Below, piece after piece: positions 1 to 8,269 of a stretch of 64,000 bases of DNA. The DNA is from Trachelipus rathkii (Eukaryota; Arthropoda; Malacostraca; Isopoda; Trachelipodidae): assembly GCA_015478945.1 (NCBI GenBank), contig JABUQX010002445.1, forward strand, positions 12,501 through 76,500, given 5' to 3'. A program made the translations under genes and the position numbers. Under the pieces are notes generated by a model that made no database searches, was not told the DNA's origin, and was given only the letters and a program-made list of their open reading frames with translations. Positions within the stretch are counted from its first letter, which is position 1; each line of letters opens with the position of its first letter.

Positions 1-585
1 CTACGCCCTTGGAAAATTCAATCGCTATTCGAAAAACAGGGGAAAAGGAGTGCCAGCCCCTACAAGTTGTGTCCCTCCCAGGCCACTCCCACCCTCTGCA
101 CGAGACAATAGGGGTGCTTTCCCGTTCCGTTTAGAGCAACACTCAATGATTTATTCTGGGAACCTAATGTCCGCGGAAAACCCGCGGAATCGAGAAAATG
201 TACAGAAGAGCTGCAGGGGACTCAAGGAAAAGAAAAGCAGCCGATGATCAGGAAGAAACCAAAGGAAGCAAGTAATCGCTGCCACCTATGATAAAAGGGA
301 AAGGCTTCATTAATTATTCAGTCATACAATAATCTACCTGCAGGGGGAAAATCATTCATTAAAAATTACATTATTTTCATAATAGCAATTCACAATTCAT
401 CCTCCACTCCACATTTGGCCCCTACCTAAAGAAGTGGCACCGCTACTTCACTCTGAATATTAGTAATCCGCCTCACACACTATTTTGGAACACCTAAGGC
501 CTGATTGTTCAATATTTTAATTTAATCAGACCTCCTGCAATAGGGAAAAACAAATTCATCGTTTAGTCAAGGAATCAACAAGACC

Positions 586-682
<97 letters not shown>

Positions 683-736
683 TTAATAAATAATAATAAT
701 AATAATACTCCCTTTTTAGGGACTTAATTCCCTACA
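1..736 (-). repeat. 3' LTR (left copy), truncated by window start
   Basis: Matches the right-hand copy offset by 10570. Differences in the first 540 bases are base 140 (C versus A) and bases 433-434 (AG versus GA). Beyond 540 the copies diverge by small indels next to an AAT microsatellite. The right edge is the terminal ...CCCTACA at 736, which is TG on the element strand. A minus-strand AATAAA lies at 150-155, a possible poly(A) signal; which AATAAA is used cannot be judged from sequence. A short ORF at 50-247 lies wholly inside the LTR and recurs in the other LTR, so it is not treated as a gene. Confidence 0.93.
588..706. repeat. (AAT)n microsatellite inside the left LTR
   Basis: Uninterrupted AAT/ATA trinucleotide run of over 100 bases. 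The matching run in the right LTR carries extra interruptions, so the two LTR copies of this tract have changed independently since insertion. Confidence 0.97.
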
Positions 737-750
737 TTACCCCCCACAAG
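737..750 (-). promoter_or_regulatory. Polypurine tract adjoining the 3' LTR
   Basis: On the element strand the bases immediately before the LTR are CTTGTGGGGGGTAA, a short G-rich purine tract ending three bases from the TG of the LTR. This is where plus-strand DNA synthesis is primed in LTR elements. Position and composition fit; the tract is short. Confidence 0.7.
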
Positions 751-867
751 ATAGACCCTACTATCTTCACACTATCACTACTCTCTCCGACCCCCTCATT
801 CACACCCACACAATCCGCGGAAAGCCCTATTGTCTCAAAAATAAAACAAAATATGTACAATCTTACA

Positions 868-870
<3 letters not shown>

Positions 871-916
<46 letters not shown>

Positions 917-927
917 GCTAATATAGG

Positions 928-973
<46 letters not shown>

Positions 974-987
974 GCTAATTTATTGGC

Positions 988-1043
<56 letters not shown>

Positions 1044-1057
1044 TTAATATTGTGCCC

Positions 1058-1089
<32 letters not shown>
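871..1089 (-). repeat. Block of long A-tracts (element sense) with short spacers in the 3' UTR
   Basis: Four T homopolymers of about 30-50 bases on the plus strand (871-912, 931-969, 991-1041, 1060-1089) are separated by 18-21 base spacers. The first two spacers share AAGAGCTAAT and end in GGCC. In the element RNA they are A-tracts spaced by GC-containing linkers, one of which includes AATAAA. The arrangement looks like a minisatellite whose unit is a spacer plus an A-tract. The exact tract lengths are prone to sequencing error. Confidence 0.85.
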
Positions 1090-1096
<7 letters not shown>

Positions 1097-1188
1097 AATT
1101 TTTATCAATATTTTAACAAGGGAGTTAAATTCCTCCCTCCAGATCATGCTTGTGCGGCACCATGTATTTCCTCCAGGATGGCATCAGT

Positions 1189-1568
1189 GGGTGACCCAGG
1201 GTAATCTCACCGATTCAACGTGAAAGCACTAGGCCACCCGGGAAGGACTGCGGTCATCAAATGGGCGACCCAGGGTAATCTCACCAAACTCCGAGCGAGA
1301 GCACTAGGCCACCCGGGAAAGACCCGATAATCCATTTTTCCTCTATGAAGGGAACCTGATTCCCTCCTTCATTCCTCCTGTTTGCGGCATCAATGGGCGA
1401 CCCAGGGTAATCTCACCAACCCAAAGTGAGAGCACTAGGCCACCCAGGAAAAGCCGCGGAAATCCATACAAGAGATGCCTGATTCCCTCCTACATTCATC
1501 CCTTCTTCGGCGTCAATGGGTGACCCAGGGTAATCTCACCAACTCAGGGTGAGAGCACTAGGCCACCC
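1189..1568 (-). repeat. Four copies of a 51-52 base RNA hairpin module in the 3' UTR
   Basis: Copies lie at 1189-1239, 1263-1314, 1395-1445 and 1518-1568. On the element strand each starts GGGTGGCCTAGTGC and ends TTACCCTGGGTC(A/G)CCC. Two nested stems form: an outer one, GGGTGGC with GTCRCCC, and an inner six-pair one such as TCTCAC with GTGAGA, closing a 9-10 base loop that is not conserved. Copy 1 has TTTCAC and copy 2 has TCTCGC in the inner arm; both still pair through G-U on the element strand only. The same holds for the A/G variation in the outer arm. This suggests selection on the RNA. Function (packaging, export, translation) is not known. Confidence 0.8.
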
Positions 1569-2334
1569 AGGAAAGGCTGCGGAAATTCATCACATTCCAG
1601 CCCACTTGGTCCGAGGCTCATGATTGGTTGCCTCCACGTCATTTCATACTTCATGGGCAAATAATATTAGAGATCCTGATTCCATCCAGGTCTCCTCCCC
1701 TGCCTCTCTCGATTTCTCATTCTTCTCGATATGTTCTTCTGCAGGGGTCGACGCGTAATTGCGAGCGTCAACCCTTGTCTCCGAGAAGAAAGAGCACCCT
1801 GAGCGGGATTCACTGCATGGTCAAGGCTGGCACAATTTACAAGGGAAACTAATTAACCAGTTTGGTTAATAATCACTAGGGTAAGGGGACAAAATACACT
1901 AAAAACGTGTATACGGCACACATCTGGGCAAAGCCAGAACAAAAGCTGGTTTAAAAAAACAAACAAAAGAGAAGGAAAAAGGGGGGGGGGGGAAAAAAAT
2001 ATAGACGCGGTCACGCGAAAGAAGCAACACATGCAAGGGATGTGCGGCGGCAACTCGGCCAAGAACGGAAAAGGGATTGCACAATGCATCTCAAGCTTTA
2101 CACAGGCAAGAAGAAAAACAAAATGGTTGAAGACCAGCTAAAGTCATGGATATGCACAAGCTAAGCTAGCAAGGAATGGGGAAAGGACAGAGAAAGGAAA
2201 AAAACTTAAAGGAAAGACAAATTGCAGTACTCAGAAAATACAAGTGGTTGGAGAGAAGGGAAAAGAAAAAAAAATCAACCCAACCGCGAGAGAAATCAAT
2301 GACCAATCACGACAAACAACAACAAAAAATTCTT
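1569..2334 (-). other. Remaining 3' untranslated region of the LTR element
   Basis: Lies between the pol stop and the hairpin array. It includes a plus-strand G run near 1981-1991 and purine-rich stretches. No open frame with family resemblance and no envelope-like gene were found on either strand. Confidence 0.6.
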
Positions 2335-5300
2335 TTACAAGGTAAACTTTCTAGGCCGACCACGCCCCCCCCTCTTATACTCAAGGGTATTCAACTGAAC
2401 ATTTGGTAAATCCACGACCTGCCCCCTCGAACGAGTGCACATCTGTTCCAGAACATTCCCCGCAATATTTTCCGCGGACAGCGAACGACCCCCCCCAGCG
2501 CCTTTGGGGAGGATGACGCTCTCCTCAAAACCCATCGAGGCTTCGCAAACCACTGAAACAACAGGGGTTCTAGCCTCTGTCCCCTCGGTACTCCCCTCAT
2601 CGCGTCCAGACCCCTCGCTTACAGTCCAATCCTGGGGGCAACCCCCAAGACACCTTCGTAACTCATCCGCTCTCCCCTTTACCAACTCATGCTCCGGCTC
2701 AGTCTCCTCAAAACCCTCAAAGGACGAAAAATACTCCTCTTCTGGGTTCATCTGTGGTTCATAAACCTGCATCGCTTCGGGAACTTCATTCTCCGTGTCC
2801 CCGACGCTCTCCTCACCCTGCTGCAACAACTCCTCGCAACGTGTAGATTCTCTAACGCTTGGCGTTGCAGAAGAAACCTCGCTCAGCTCTTCTCCATTCA
2901 GATCCGCTTCCTGCTCTGACCCAAAATCTATCAACCAGCTACACTGTGGCTCCGGCAAAATCCGCGATAAATCGAGGTCACGACCACACAACTCATCATC
3001 CGAGATTTCTACTTGAGTTGCTACCTCTCTTCTTGTGACATGACCAATCAGTTGATCGCGACAGATCAAGCATACACTGCCCAAAATCGAATCCGAAGTG
3101 CGATCGCCTCCATCAATCAGTGCCTGGAACAGATCCCCCCACATGAAACTCACTGCCTGCCGAACCCGAGAACCAACCAAACCCCTTACTCTCTCTCCCA
3201 GCTTCTCTGCTACCCTTTTCAGATCACGAAAAACACCTCCATTCCCTTGACAAGGGGACTTCCTCTCCTCCGCCGCCCCTCTGACCGTGCGATCATCTAA
3301 CCCGACCACTCCCTCACGGGTGCGATAACCCCTTTCTTCCGGAACACACCTTGAATACTGGTCATGTTGGTCCCCCACATCGCTAAAGTCACCGCTGCTA
3401 CCCTGTTCTCTCTCTTCACTCGAAACAAGATAACTACCTTGACTGTCTTCTCTACTCGGAACACCATAACCGCCCTTAAAAACCCCTCGCCGCGGAACAA
3501 AAAAACCTGAAAAGCTCGAGTCACTATCAGATGTTACCTCCGCTCCAGCAGAAAGTAACGGCTCCCCCTCATCGTCCGAGTCACGAACCTTCACCCTCTC
3601 CGCAAGTGAGTAGTAATCCCTTAAGTACTTAGGCGGCTGGATCCAGGGCTTCAGGTGACGATGATGAACCCTCTGCACCGCAACTTCTTCATCCCTGGAC
3701 TCCGCAACCTGATAAGTGACCCCATTCTCATTTACCTTCCGGACATAAAAAGGGCCTGTATACCTCGCTTTTAATTTTCGGACAACACTCCTGTCATTTG
3801 ATACCGTTTTCCGCAAGACAAGTTGCCCCACGCGGAATGGACAAAAATTCGGGTGTCCCTCCATCCACTTTTCTCTTTCTTGCCGCGGGATGAGGGCAAC
3901 CATTCCTTGATCATGGTTTTCCTCCAACAATCGTGCTGACGGAGTCTTCCCTGTTTGGCGATGCATAGTCGAGTTGTATGTGACCAATGCCTTCGTCAGG
4001 AGGTTATCCCAATCCTCTCCCCGCTCCTCCACCAAGCTCCGCAAAATCTCCCCCACCGTGCGATTAACACGTTCTACGGCTCCGTTGCTCGCTGGTCTGA
4101 GCGGACTCGTGAACACGTGCGAGATGTTATATCGCTCGAGCAAGTTCTCAAACTCCCGTGCTCTAAACTCTGGCCCATTATCCGTGAGGATTCTCTCCGG
4201 CACTCTTAACAGGGATGGTAGGATGTCCCGCTCCAAAATGGCAACAACGGTCTGAGCCCTTTTGTCTCGAATGGGGCGTGCCAACACCCACTTGCTATAA
4301 TGATCCACGACCATCAGGCAACCAACATTTCCTCGGGATGTCGTTGGAAACACCACCAAGTCGATGGCCACCAGCTCAAAAGGGCGTGAAGCCACGATCT
4401 TCAAGGTCGGAGGCTGCACCGCCTGATGGCCGATCTTAAACCTCTGGCACTGCGGACACGAGGTACATACTTCCTTCACGGTACGGAGAATAGAGGGGTG
4501 CCAAACATATTGTCTCAACATGGCATGAATCTTTGCAGTGCCCACGTGGGCCATCTCTCGATGAAACAAAACCGAAAAATGGACAAGAATCCGAAAAGGA
4601 ACCACTGCCAAACTCACTGCCCCTTCTTCTTGCTTATAAAGTAACAGACGATTCTCAACTTTCAGGTGCTGCCAGTAACGCCGAAATTCCTTCAACCTTC
4701 CCCCAGCGGACAACCGGTCACGACCATCCTGAATCCTCCTTTTCACACTGCGAATTACAAAATCTGTCTCCTGAGCCCTAAATAGCTGGTCAACATCGAC
4801 CAGCTGATTTCCTATCCTTCGCCCTATCTTCTCCACTTCACTTTCGACATCACTTTCGGCCACTTCCATGGTAACCTGGCACGCCAAAATTACTTCCGAG
4901 ACCCGCCTAATGCTTGCATCCCTAAAGTTAAACTCTACGTTAGCCTTAATCAGGAAATTAATGCCCACGATGCAACACGTTGGAATCATTTCTCCCGAAA
5001 TGACGACAAACGGGAACTCAATCTGTTTCTCGTCCGCACTCACTCTCAACACCGCTCCCAAGTTTGCCTCCACGGTAGTCGACCCCACACCTGTGATCTC
5101 CACATTCACTCCACGGTCCTTTAACAGAGCACCATCCGCTCTGGCGGAAGCAAACACGTTTTGGGAGACAAGACTAAGCATCGCACCTGTATCCAGGAGC
5201 GCACAAAATCGTTTATTTCCAATAGTCAACCACGTCCAAGCGACCCCAGAACCTTCATGTCCACAGGTTGGAATATTCGACTCAGCCCCCGCAACCCCCA

Positions 5301-7419
5301 TAAAGTAATTTACCCCCGTCCGCGGTTCTTCCTCCCCTTCTTTCCCCGATGCACTATCCTGTGCCTTCCCTTTAACAACCTGGCCTTGCGCCGCCCGATG
5401 TTCCTCCTCGCCCAAGGATTGACCAGCAAAGTCCGGGCGTTCCCGAAGTGGGTTAAAATGCACTCCCCCCATACACTGGAGATGCAATCGTGATAAACCC
5501 CCGTCCTCAATAGAAGGATCCATGACATACACGATGGGCGCGTCAGCGCCGTAATGAACCCAAATGCGGATCTTATACATTTCGCTCGCAGCGAGCAATA
5601 CGTCCATGATAGGAAAAACCCCTTTCTGCATCATTGCCCTGAATTGTGCCTTCCTTTTACCTTCAAAGGCAATCCGATAACGCTGAGGGTTGTCCATCAA
5701 TTGTGAAACCAACCCCCGGCGAAGTATCAGACCATCAGGAGGGAGCTCCCACTCCCTGCGGTTTATTCCCTTTTCCCTAAGTACAATCAACAGGCTCTCA
5801 AACAGGGAATCGGGTCCGCCGTCCACTTTTTCCATCACTTCCAATCCTCTGGGCAATTCGTCCTCCGCGGGTTCCCCCTCAGCCGGCAATTGTGCGGGGA
5901 CCCTAGAAAGTGCATCCGCCAATATGTTTTCTCTTCCAGGTCGGTATCTGATCTCGAAGTCAAATTCGGCCAAGTCATCCACAGTCCTTGCCAAACGACT
6001 ATCACTCATTTTCATAGCGTGGAGATACACCAATGGGCGGTGGTCGGTAAAAAGGATAAACTGGCGACCATATAAGAAAGCCCTCAAGTTCTTGACCCCC
6101 CATCGCAATCCCGCCAACTCTCGTTCAATGGCAGAATAACCCCGCTGCGCCGTCGAAAAGGTCATAGATGAAAACGCTATCAACCGTTCCTCCCCCTGCT
6201 GCCTCTGCGTAAGACACGCCCCCGCGCCTGTGCCCGAAGCATCCACTGACAACTCAAGTTTCTCAGCTCCCGAGGAGTAATCCGGGAAAGTCAAGCTCAC
6301 ATCTCGTGCCATCTCTTCTTTCAACTTTTGGAAAGAAGTTTCCATTTCCGTCGTCCACTCGACCGACTGCTTCCCATTCCCTCCAGTCAGAGCGGACAAC
6401 GGGGCCGCTATCGTAGAACACTGTGGTATAAATTTACGTTGGAAATTAACCAATCCCAAAAATTCGCGAACCTGCTTCAACTTCACGGGCTTTGGGTATT
6501 TCAAAACATTCTGCACGTACTGTGGATCCTTCTTCAGTCCGTCAACCCCCACCAGATGTCCAAGGTAAGGAACCTCGCTCCTAAACCAGTGGCATTTGCT
6601 GGGTTTCAATTTGACACCTGCCTCTCCCAATTTTCTCATCACCTTTTCCAAGAGGATCAAGTGGGCATCAAAATCACGTTCCATGATCAGTATGTCATCG
6701 ATATAAATAACGATCCTACCCTGAGGAAAACCACTCAGCAACGCCTGGACCTCACGCTGGAAAGCTGCCGGGGCATTCCGGAGGCCGAAACTCAACGCCT
6801 TAAACTGGTAATGCCCCTTAGTGGTGGAAAAAGCAGTACATTCCCGACTATTCTCGTCGATCGGCATCTGATGATAACCCTTTACTAAGTCCAGAGACGT
6901 AAAATAACGCATCCCGTGAAGGCTAAACACTGCCTCGGTCAAGTTCGGCATAGGGAACCTATCGGGCTTCGTGACGGCGTTCAACCGACGGTAATCAATA
7001 CACATCCGTATTGTCCCATCTTTCTTCTTTACGGGGACCACGGGCGAACTCCACGGCGAAGTGCTCGGTTCGATGATGTCCAACAAGCACAACTCCTCAC
7101 ACTGACGCTCAATCTCTTCAGCAACGGGAACCGGCACTCTCCGCGGACGTTGCCAAATGGGGGTCGCATCATACAATTCGATACGATGAGACGTCAAAGC
7201 GGCACGCTTCACGTCAAACTCCCCGACACTAAGAACGGCCTTGTGCTTCAGCAACAGCTGGTAAATGCGGTCCCGCTCACCACTGTTCAATCCCTCATCC
7301 AAGATCAGTTCTTCTCTCAACTTCTGCTCAGTCCATTCATCCTTGGACACCCCCTCTTCCTCCAATGTTTCTGACCACGACTTCAAAAGATACATCCGAG
7401 TCCACGATGCCGGACACCA
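2335..7419 (-). CDS. Pol: RT, RNase H, OTU-like domain, second retropepsin-like domain, integrase, AT-hook tail
   Basis: Open from codon 7419 (just after a TAG at 7420-7422); the first ATG is at 7395 and gives 1686 residues. Numbered from that ATG: RT about 110-275 with YIDDIL at 231-236; RNase H 385-495 with TDHRPL at 450-455; an OTU-like region 524-650 with DSLFESLL and HFNPL, where the usual nucleophile Cys is Ser; a second retropepsin-like region about 720-820 with LLDTGA at 733-738 and IVGINFL at 809-815; integrase with H945, H950, C980, C983 and D1012, D1072, E1108 (D-35-E); a GPF motif near 1214. A Ser/acid-rich tail of over 400 residues follows, with a CxxC at 1442-1445 and a terminal AT-hook (RGRPRK, 1678-1683). 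The gypsy assignment is firm; the OTU call rests on motif order; roles of the extra domains are inferred. Confidence 0.93.
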   Translation of the reverse strand, partial: WCPASWTRMYLLKSWSETLEEEGVSKDEWTEQKLREELILDEGLNSGERDRIYQLLLKHKAVLSVGEFDVKRAALTSHRIELYDATPIWQRPRRVPVPVAEEIERQCEELCLLDIIEPSTSPWSSPVVPVKKKDGTIRMCIDYRRLNAVTKPDRFPMPNLTEAVFSLHGMRYFTSLDLVKGYHQMPIDENSRECTAFSTTKGHYQFKALSFGLRNAPAAFQREVQALLSGFPQGRIVIYIDDILIMERDFDAHLILLEKVMRKLGEAGVKLKPSKCHWFRSEVPYLGHLVGVDGLKKDPQYVQNVLKYPKPVKLKQVREFLGLVNFQRKFIPQCSTIAAPLSALTGGNGKQSVEWTTEMETSFQKLKEEMARDVSLTFPDYSSGAEKLELSVDASGTGAGACLTQRQQGEERLIAFSSMTFSTAQRGYSAIERELAGLRWGVKNLRAFLYGRQFILFTDHRPLVYLHAMKMSDSRLARTVDDLAEFDFEIRYRPGRENILADALSRVPAQLPAEGEPAEDELPRGLEVMEKVDGGPDSLFESLLIVLREKGINRREWELPPDGLILRRGLVSQLMDNPQRYRIAFEGKRKAQFRAMMQKGVFPIMDVLLAASEMYKIRIWVHYGADAPIVYVMDPSIEDGGLSRLHLQCMGGVHFNPLRERPDFAGQSLGEEEHRAAQGQVVKGKAQDSASGKEGEEEPRTGVNYFMGVAGAESNIPTCGHEGSGVAWTWLTIGNKRFCALLDTGAMLSLVSQNVFASARADGALLKDRGVNVEITGVGSTTVEANLGAVLRVSADEKQIEFPFVVISGEMIPTCCIVGINFLIKANVEFNFRDASIRRVSEVILACQVTMEVAESDVESEVEKIGRRIGNQLVDVDQLFRAQETDFVIRSVKRRIQDGRDRLSAGGRLKEFRRYWQHLKVENRLLLYKQEEGAVSLAVVPFRILVHFSVLFHREMAHVGTAKIHAMLRQYVWHPSILRTVKEVCTSCPQCQRFKIGHQAVQPPTLKIVASRPFELVAIDLVVFPTTSRGNVGCLMVVDHYSKWVLARPIRDKRAQTVVAILERDILPSLLRVPERILTDNGPEFRAREFENLLERYNISHVFTSPLRPASNGAVERVNRTVGEILRSLVEERGEDWDNLLTKALVTYNSTMHRQTGKTPSARLLEENHDQGMVALIPRQEREKWMEGHPNFCPFRVGQLVLRKTVSNDRSVVRKLKARYTGPFYVRKVNENGVTYQVAESRDEEVAVQRVHHRHLKPWIQPPKYLRDYYSLAERVKVRDSDDEGEPLLSAGAEVTSDSDSSFSGFFVPRRGVFKGGYGVPSREDSQGSYLVSSEEREQGSSGDFSDVGDQHDQYSRCVPEERGYRTREGVVGLDDRTVRGAAEERKSPCQGNGGVFRDLKRVAEKLGERVRGLVGSRVRQAVSFMWGDLFQALIDGGDRTSDSILGSVCLICRDQLIGHVTRREVATQVEISDDELCGRDLDLSRILPEPQCSWLIDFGSEQEADLNGEELSEVSSATPSVRESTRCEELLQQGEESVGDTENEVPEAMQVYEPQMNPEEEYFSSFEGFEETEPEHELVKGRADELRRCLGGCPQDWTVSEGSGRDEGSTEGTEARTPVVSVVCEASMGFEESVILPKGAGGGRSLSAENIAGNVLEQMCTRSRGQVVDLPNVQLNTLEYKRGGRGRPRKFTL
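7337..7419 (-). promoter_or_regulatory. Pro-Pol overlap, candidate +1 frameshift or reinitiation zone
   Basis: Pro (first codon bases at positions equal to 1 mod 3) and Pol (0 mod 3) overlap here. Reading on the minus strand, joining them needs +1 (or -2). One candidate is the Pro stop itself: GGA TGA A read as GGA then GAA would place the ribosome in the Pol frame, in the same geometry as +1 shifting at a UGA stop. Alternatively Pol could start at the ATG at 7395. The sequence does not decide between these. Confidence 0.45.
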
Positions 7420-8263
7420 CTAAAATTTGCTTTTTTAACCTTCTCGCAAGTTCCTCCCCATCGAAGAAAAACTCTCGTCCCCCAGTTGTCATTTCCTGCT
7501 GGGTTTCCTTTGTTAGCTTGTCTGCCACGTTCACGCTGACCCTCTTCCAATCACCGATCCCAATCCTAACAGCCTCTTGAACTTCACAACGAACTGCATA
7601 AGCGATCCGTTTACAACGGTCACTCTCGTCACAACCTTTCAAGTAAAAATCCTCTCTTGCTCCTTCACTTAAAATTCGTGAAAAACGACCCCTCGCAGGG
7701 TTAATGGTTACACTATTTTCAGTGAAGAAATTCATTCCCAGTATTAACTGATGCGACAACCCACTCAACACCAGGAAATCCACCGGCTTCATATCAATCC
7801 CGTGGATCCTCAACGGAGGCGCCATCTTTGTATCCACATGGAAAACTTCTGCATTTCCCAATCCCCTAACCCCCATGCTAACCTTCTCTCGATCCCAATC
7901 CATTCCCGCGGCAAAATCCGCCCTGATCAACCCGAACTGGGCCCCGGTATCTATCAACGCGTTCGCCCTTGCACCCAAGATCTCCACTTCTATGTGGAGT
8001 AAATTTCGAATCTTCAAAAAATCTGCATCTCCCCCTATTGCGTGACTGGTATACACTACACTATTGATCATCAGACGATTTGTTTCCGGAATGCTCACGA
8101 CAACCCCTTCGTCCTGACATCGCTTGACCACCCGCTGGGGCTTAGGGGAATCATCCCTCTGGATCCACTCCGCGGCCTCAGGGTTCAGTTCACTTCCCGT
8201 TTCCCCCTCTCGCGAAATGGTTTCCTTTTCCGAGCATACACCAAGCGCCTCGGAACCTAACCG
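7337..8263 (-). CDS. Pro: retropepsin domain plus linker, entered by -1 frameshift from Gag
   Basis: This frame is open from the slippery site at 8263 to the stop at 7337-7339. The first about 44 codons (8263-8132) link Gag to the conserved part and contain no convincing ATG start; the GTG at 8131 has no special standing as a start. The aspartic-protease signature ALIDTGA falls at residues 58-64 counted from that GTG, and LILGMNFF, the usual second signature, at 129-136. About 130 further residues form a linker before RT. This is the canonical position for a gypsy protease, upstream of RT, and it is distinct in sequence from the second DTGA domain inside Pol. It would cleave the Gag-Pro-Pol polyprotein, acting as a dimer as in the retropepsin family. 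Confidence 0.88.
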   Translation of the reverse strand, partial: RLGSEALGVCSEKETISREGETGSELNPEAAEWIQRDDSPKPQRVVKRCQDEGVVVSIPETNRLMINSVVYTSHAIGGDADFLKIRNLLHIEVEILGARANALIDTGAQFGLIRADFAAGMDWDREKVSMGVRGLGNAEVFHVDTKMAPPLRIHGIDMKPVDFLVLSGLSHQLILGMNFFTENSVTINPARGRFSRILSEGAREDFYLKGCDESDRCKRIAYAVRCEVQEAVRIGIGDWKRVSVNVADKLTKETQQEMTTGGREFFFDGEELARRLKKQILVVSGIVDSDVSFEVVVRNIGGRGGVQG

Positions 8264-8269
8264 TTTAAA
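8228..8269 (-). promoter_or_regulatory. -1 programmed frameshift signal between Gag and Pro
   Basis: On the minus strand the last Gag codons read TCT TTA AAC GGT TAG. The heptamer T TTA AAC (8269-8263) has exactly the frame phasing of a X XXY YYZ slippery site and is one of the most efficient known heptamers. Slipping back one base gives TTT AAA CGG, which is the Pro frame. After a 7-base spacer comes a perfect 7-bp stem, TTCCGAG (8255-8249) with CTCGGAA (8234-8228), enclosing 14 bases. TGGT in that loop can pair with ACCA shortly downstream, so a pseudoknot is possible. The Gag stop (8257-8259) lies within the spacer. Confidence 0.9.

Noticed and set aside
50..247. 65-codon ORF near the window start (and its extended twin at 10566-10817)
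   Set aside because: Lies within both LTRs, with no protein-like motif; a chance frame in repeated noncoding sequence.
983..1204. ORF made largely of Phe
   Set aside because: Translation of T homopolymers.
1189..1568. Repeats considered as tRNA-derived because GTGGCCTAGTGC resembles an A box
   Set aside because: No B box and the fold is a two-stem hairpin, not a cloverleaf.
2335..2900. Search for an envelope gene downstream of pol
   Set aside because: No separate frame with signal peptide or membrane segment between integrase and the 3' LTR; the tail is in frame with Pol and hydrophilic.
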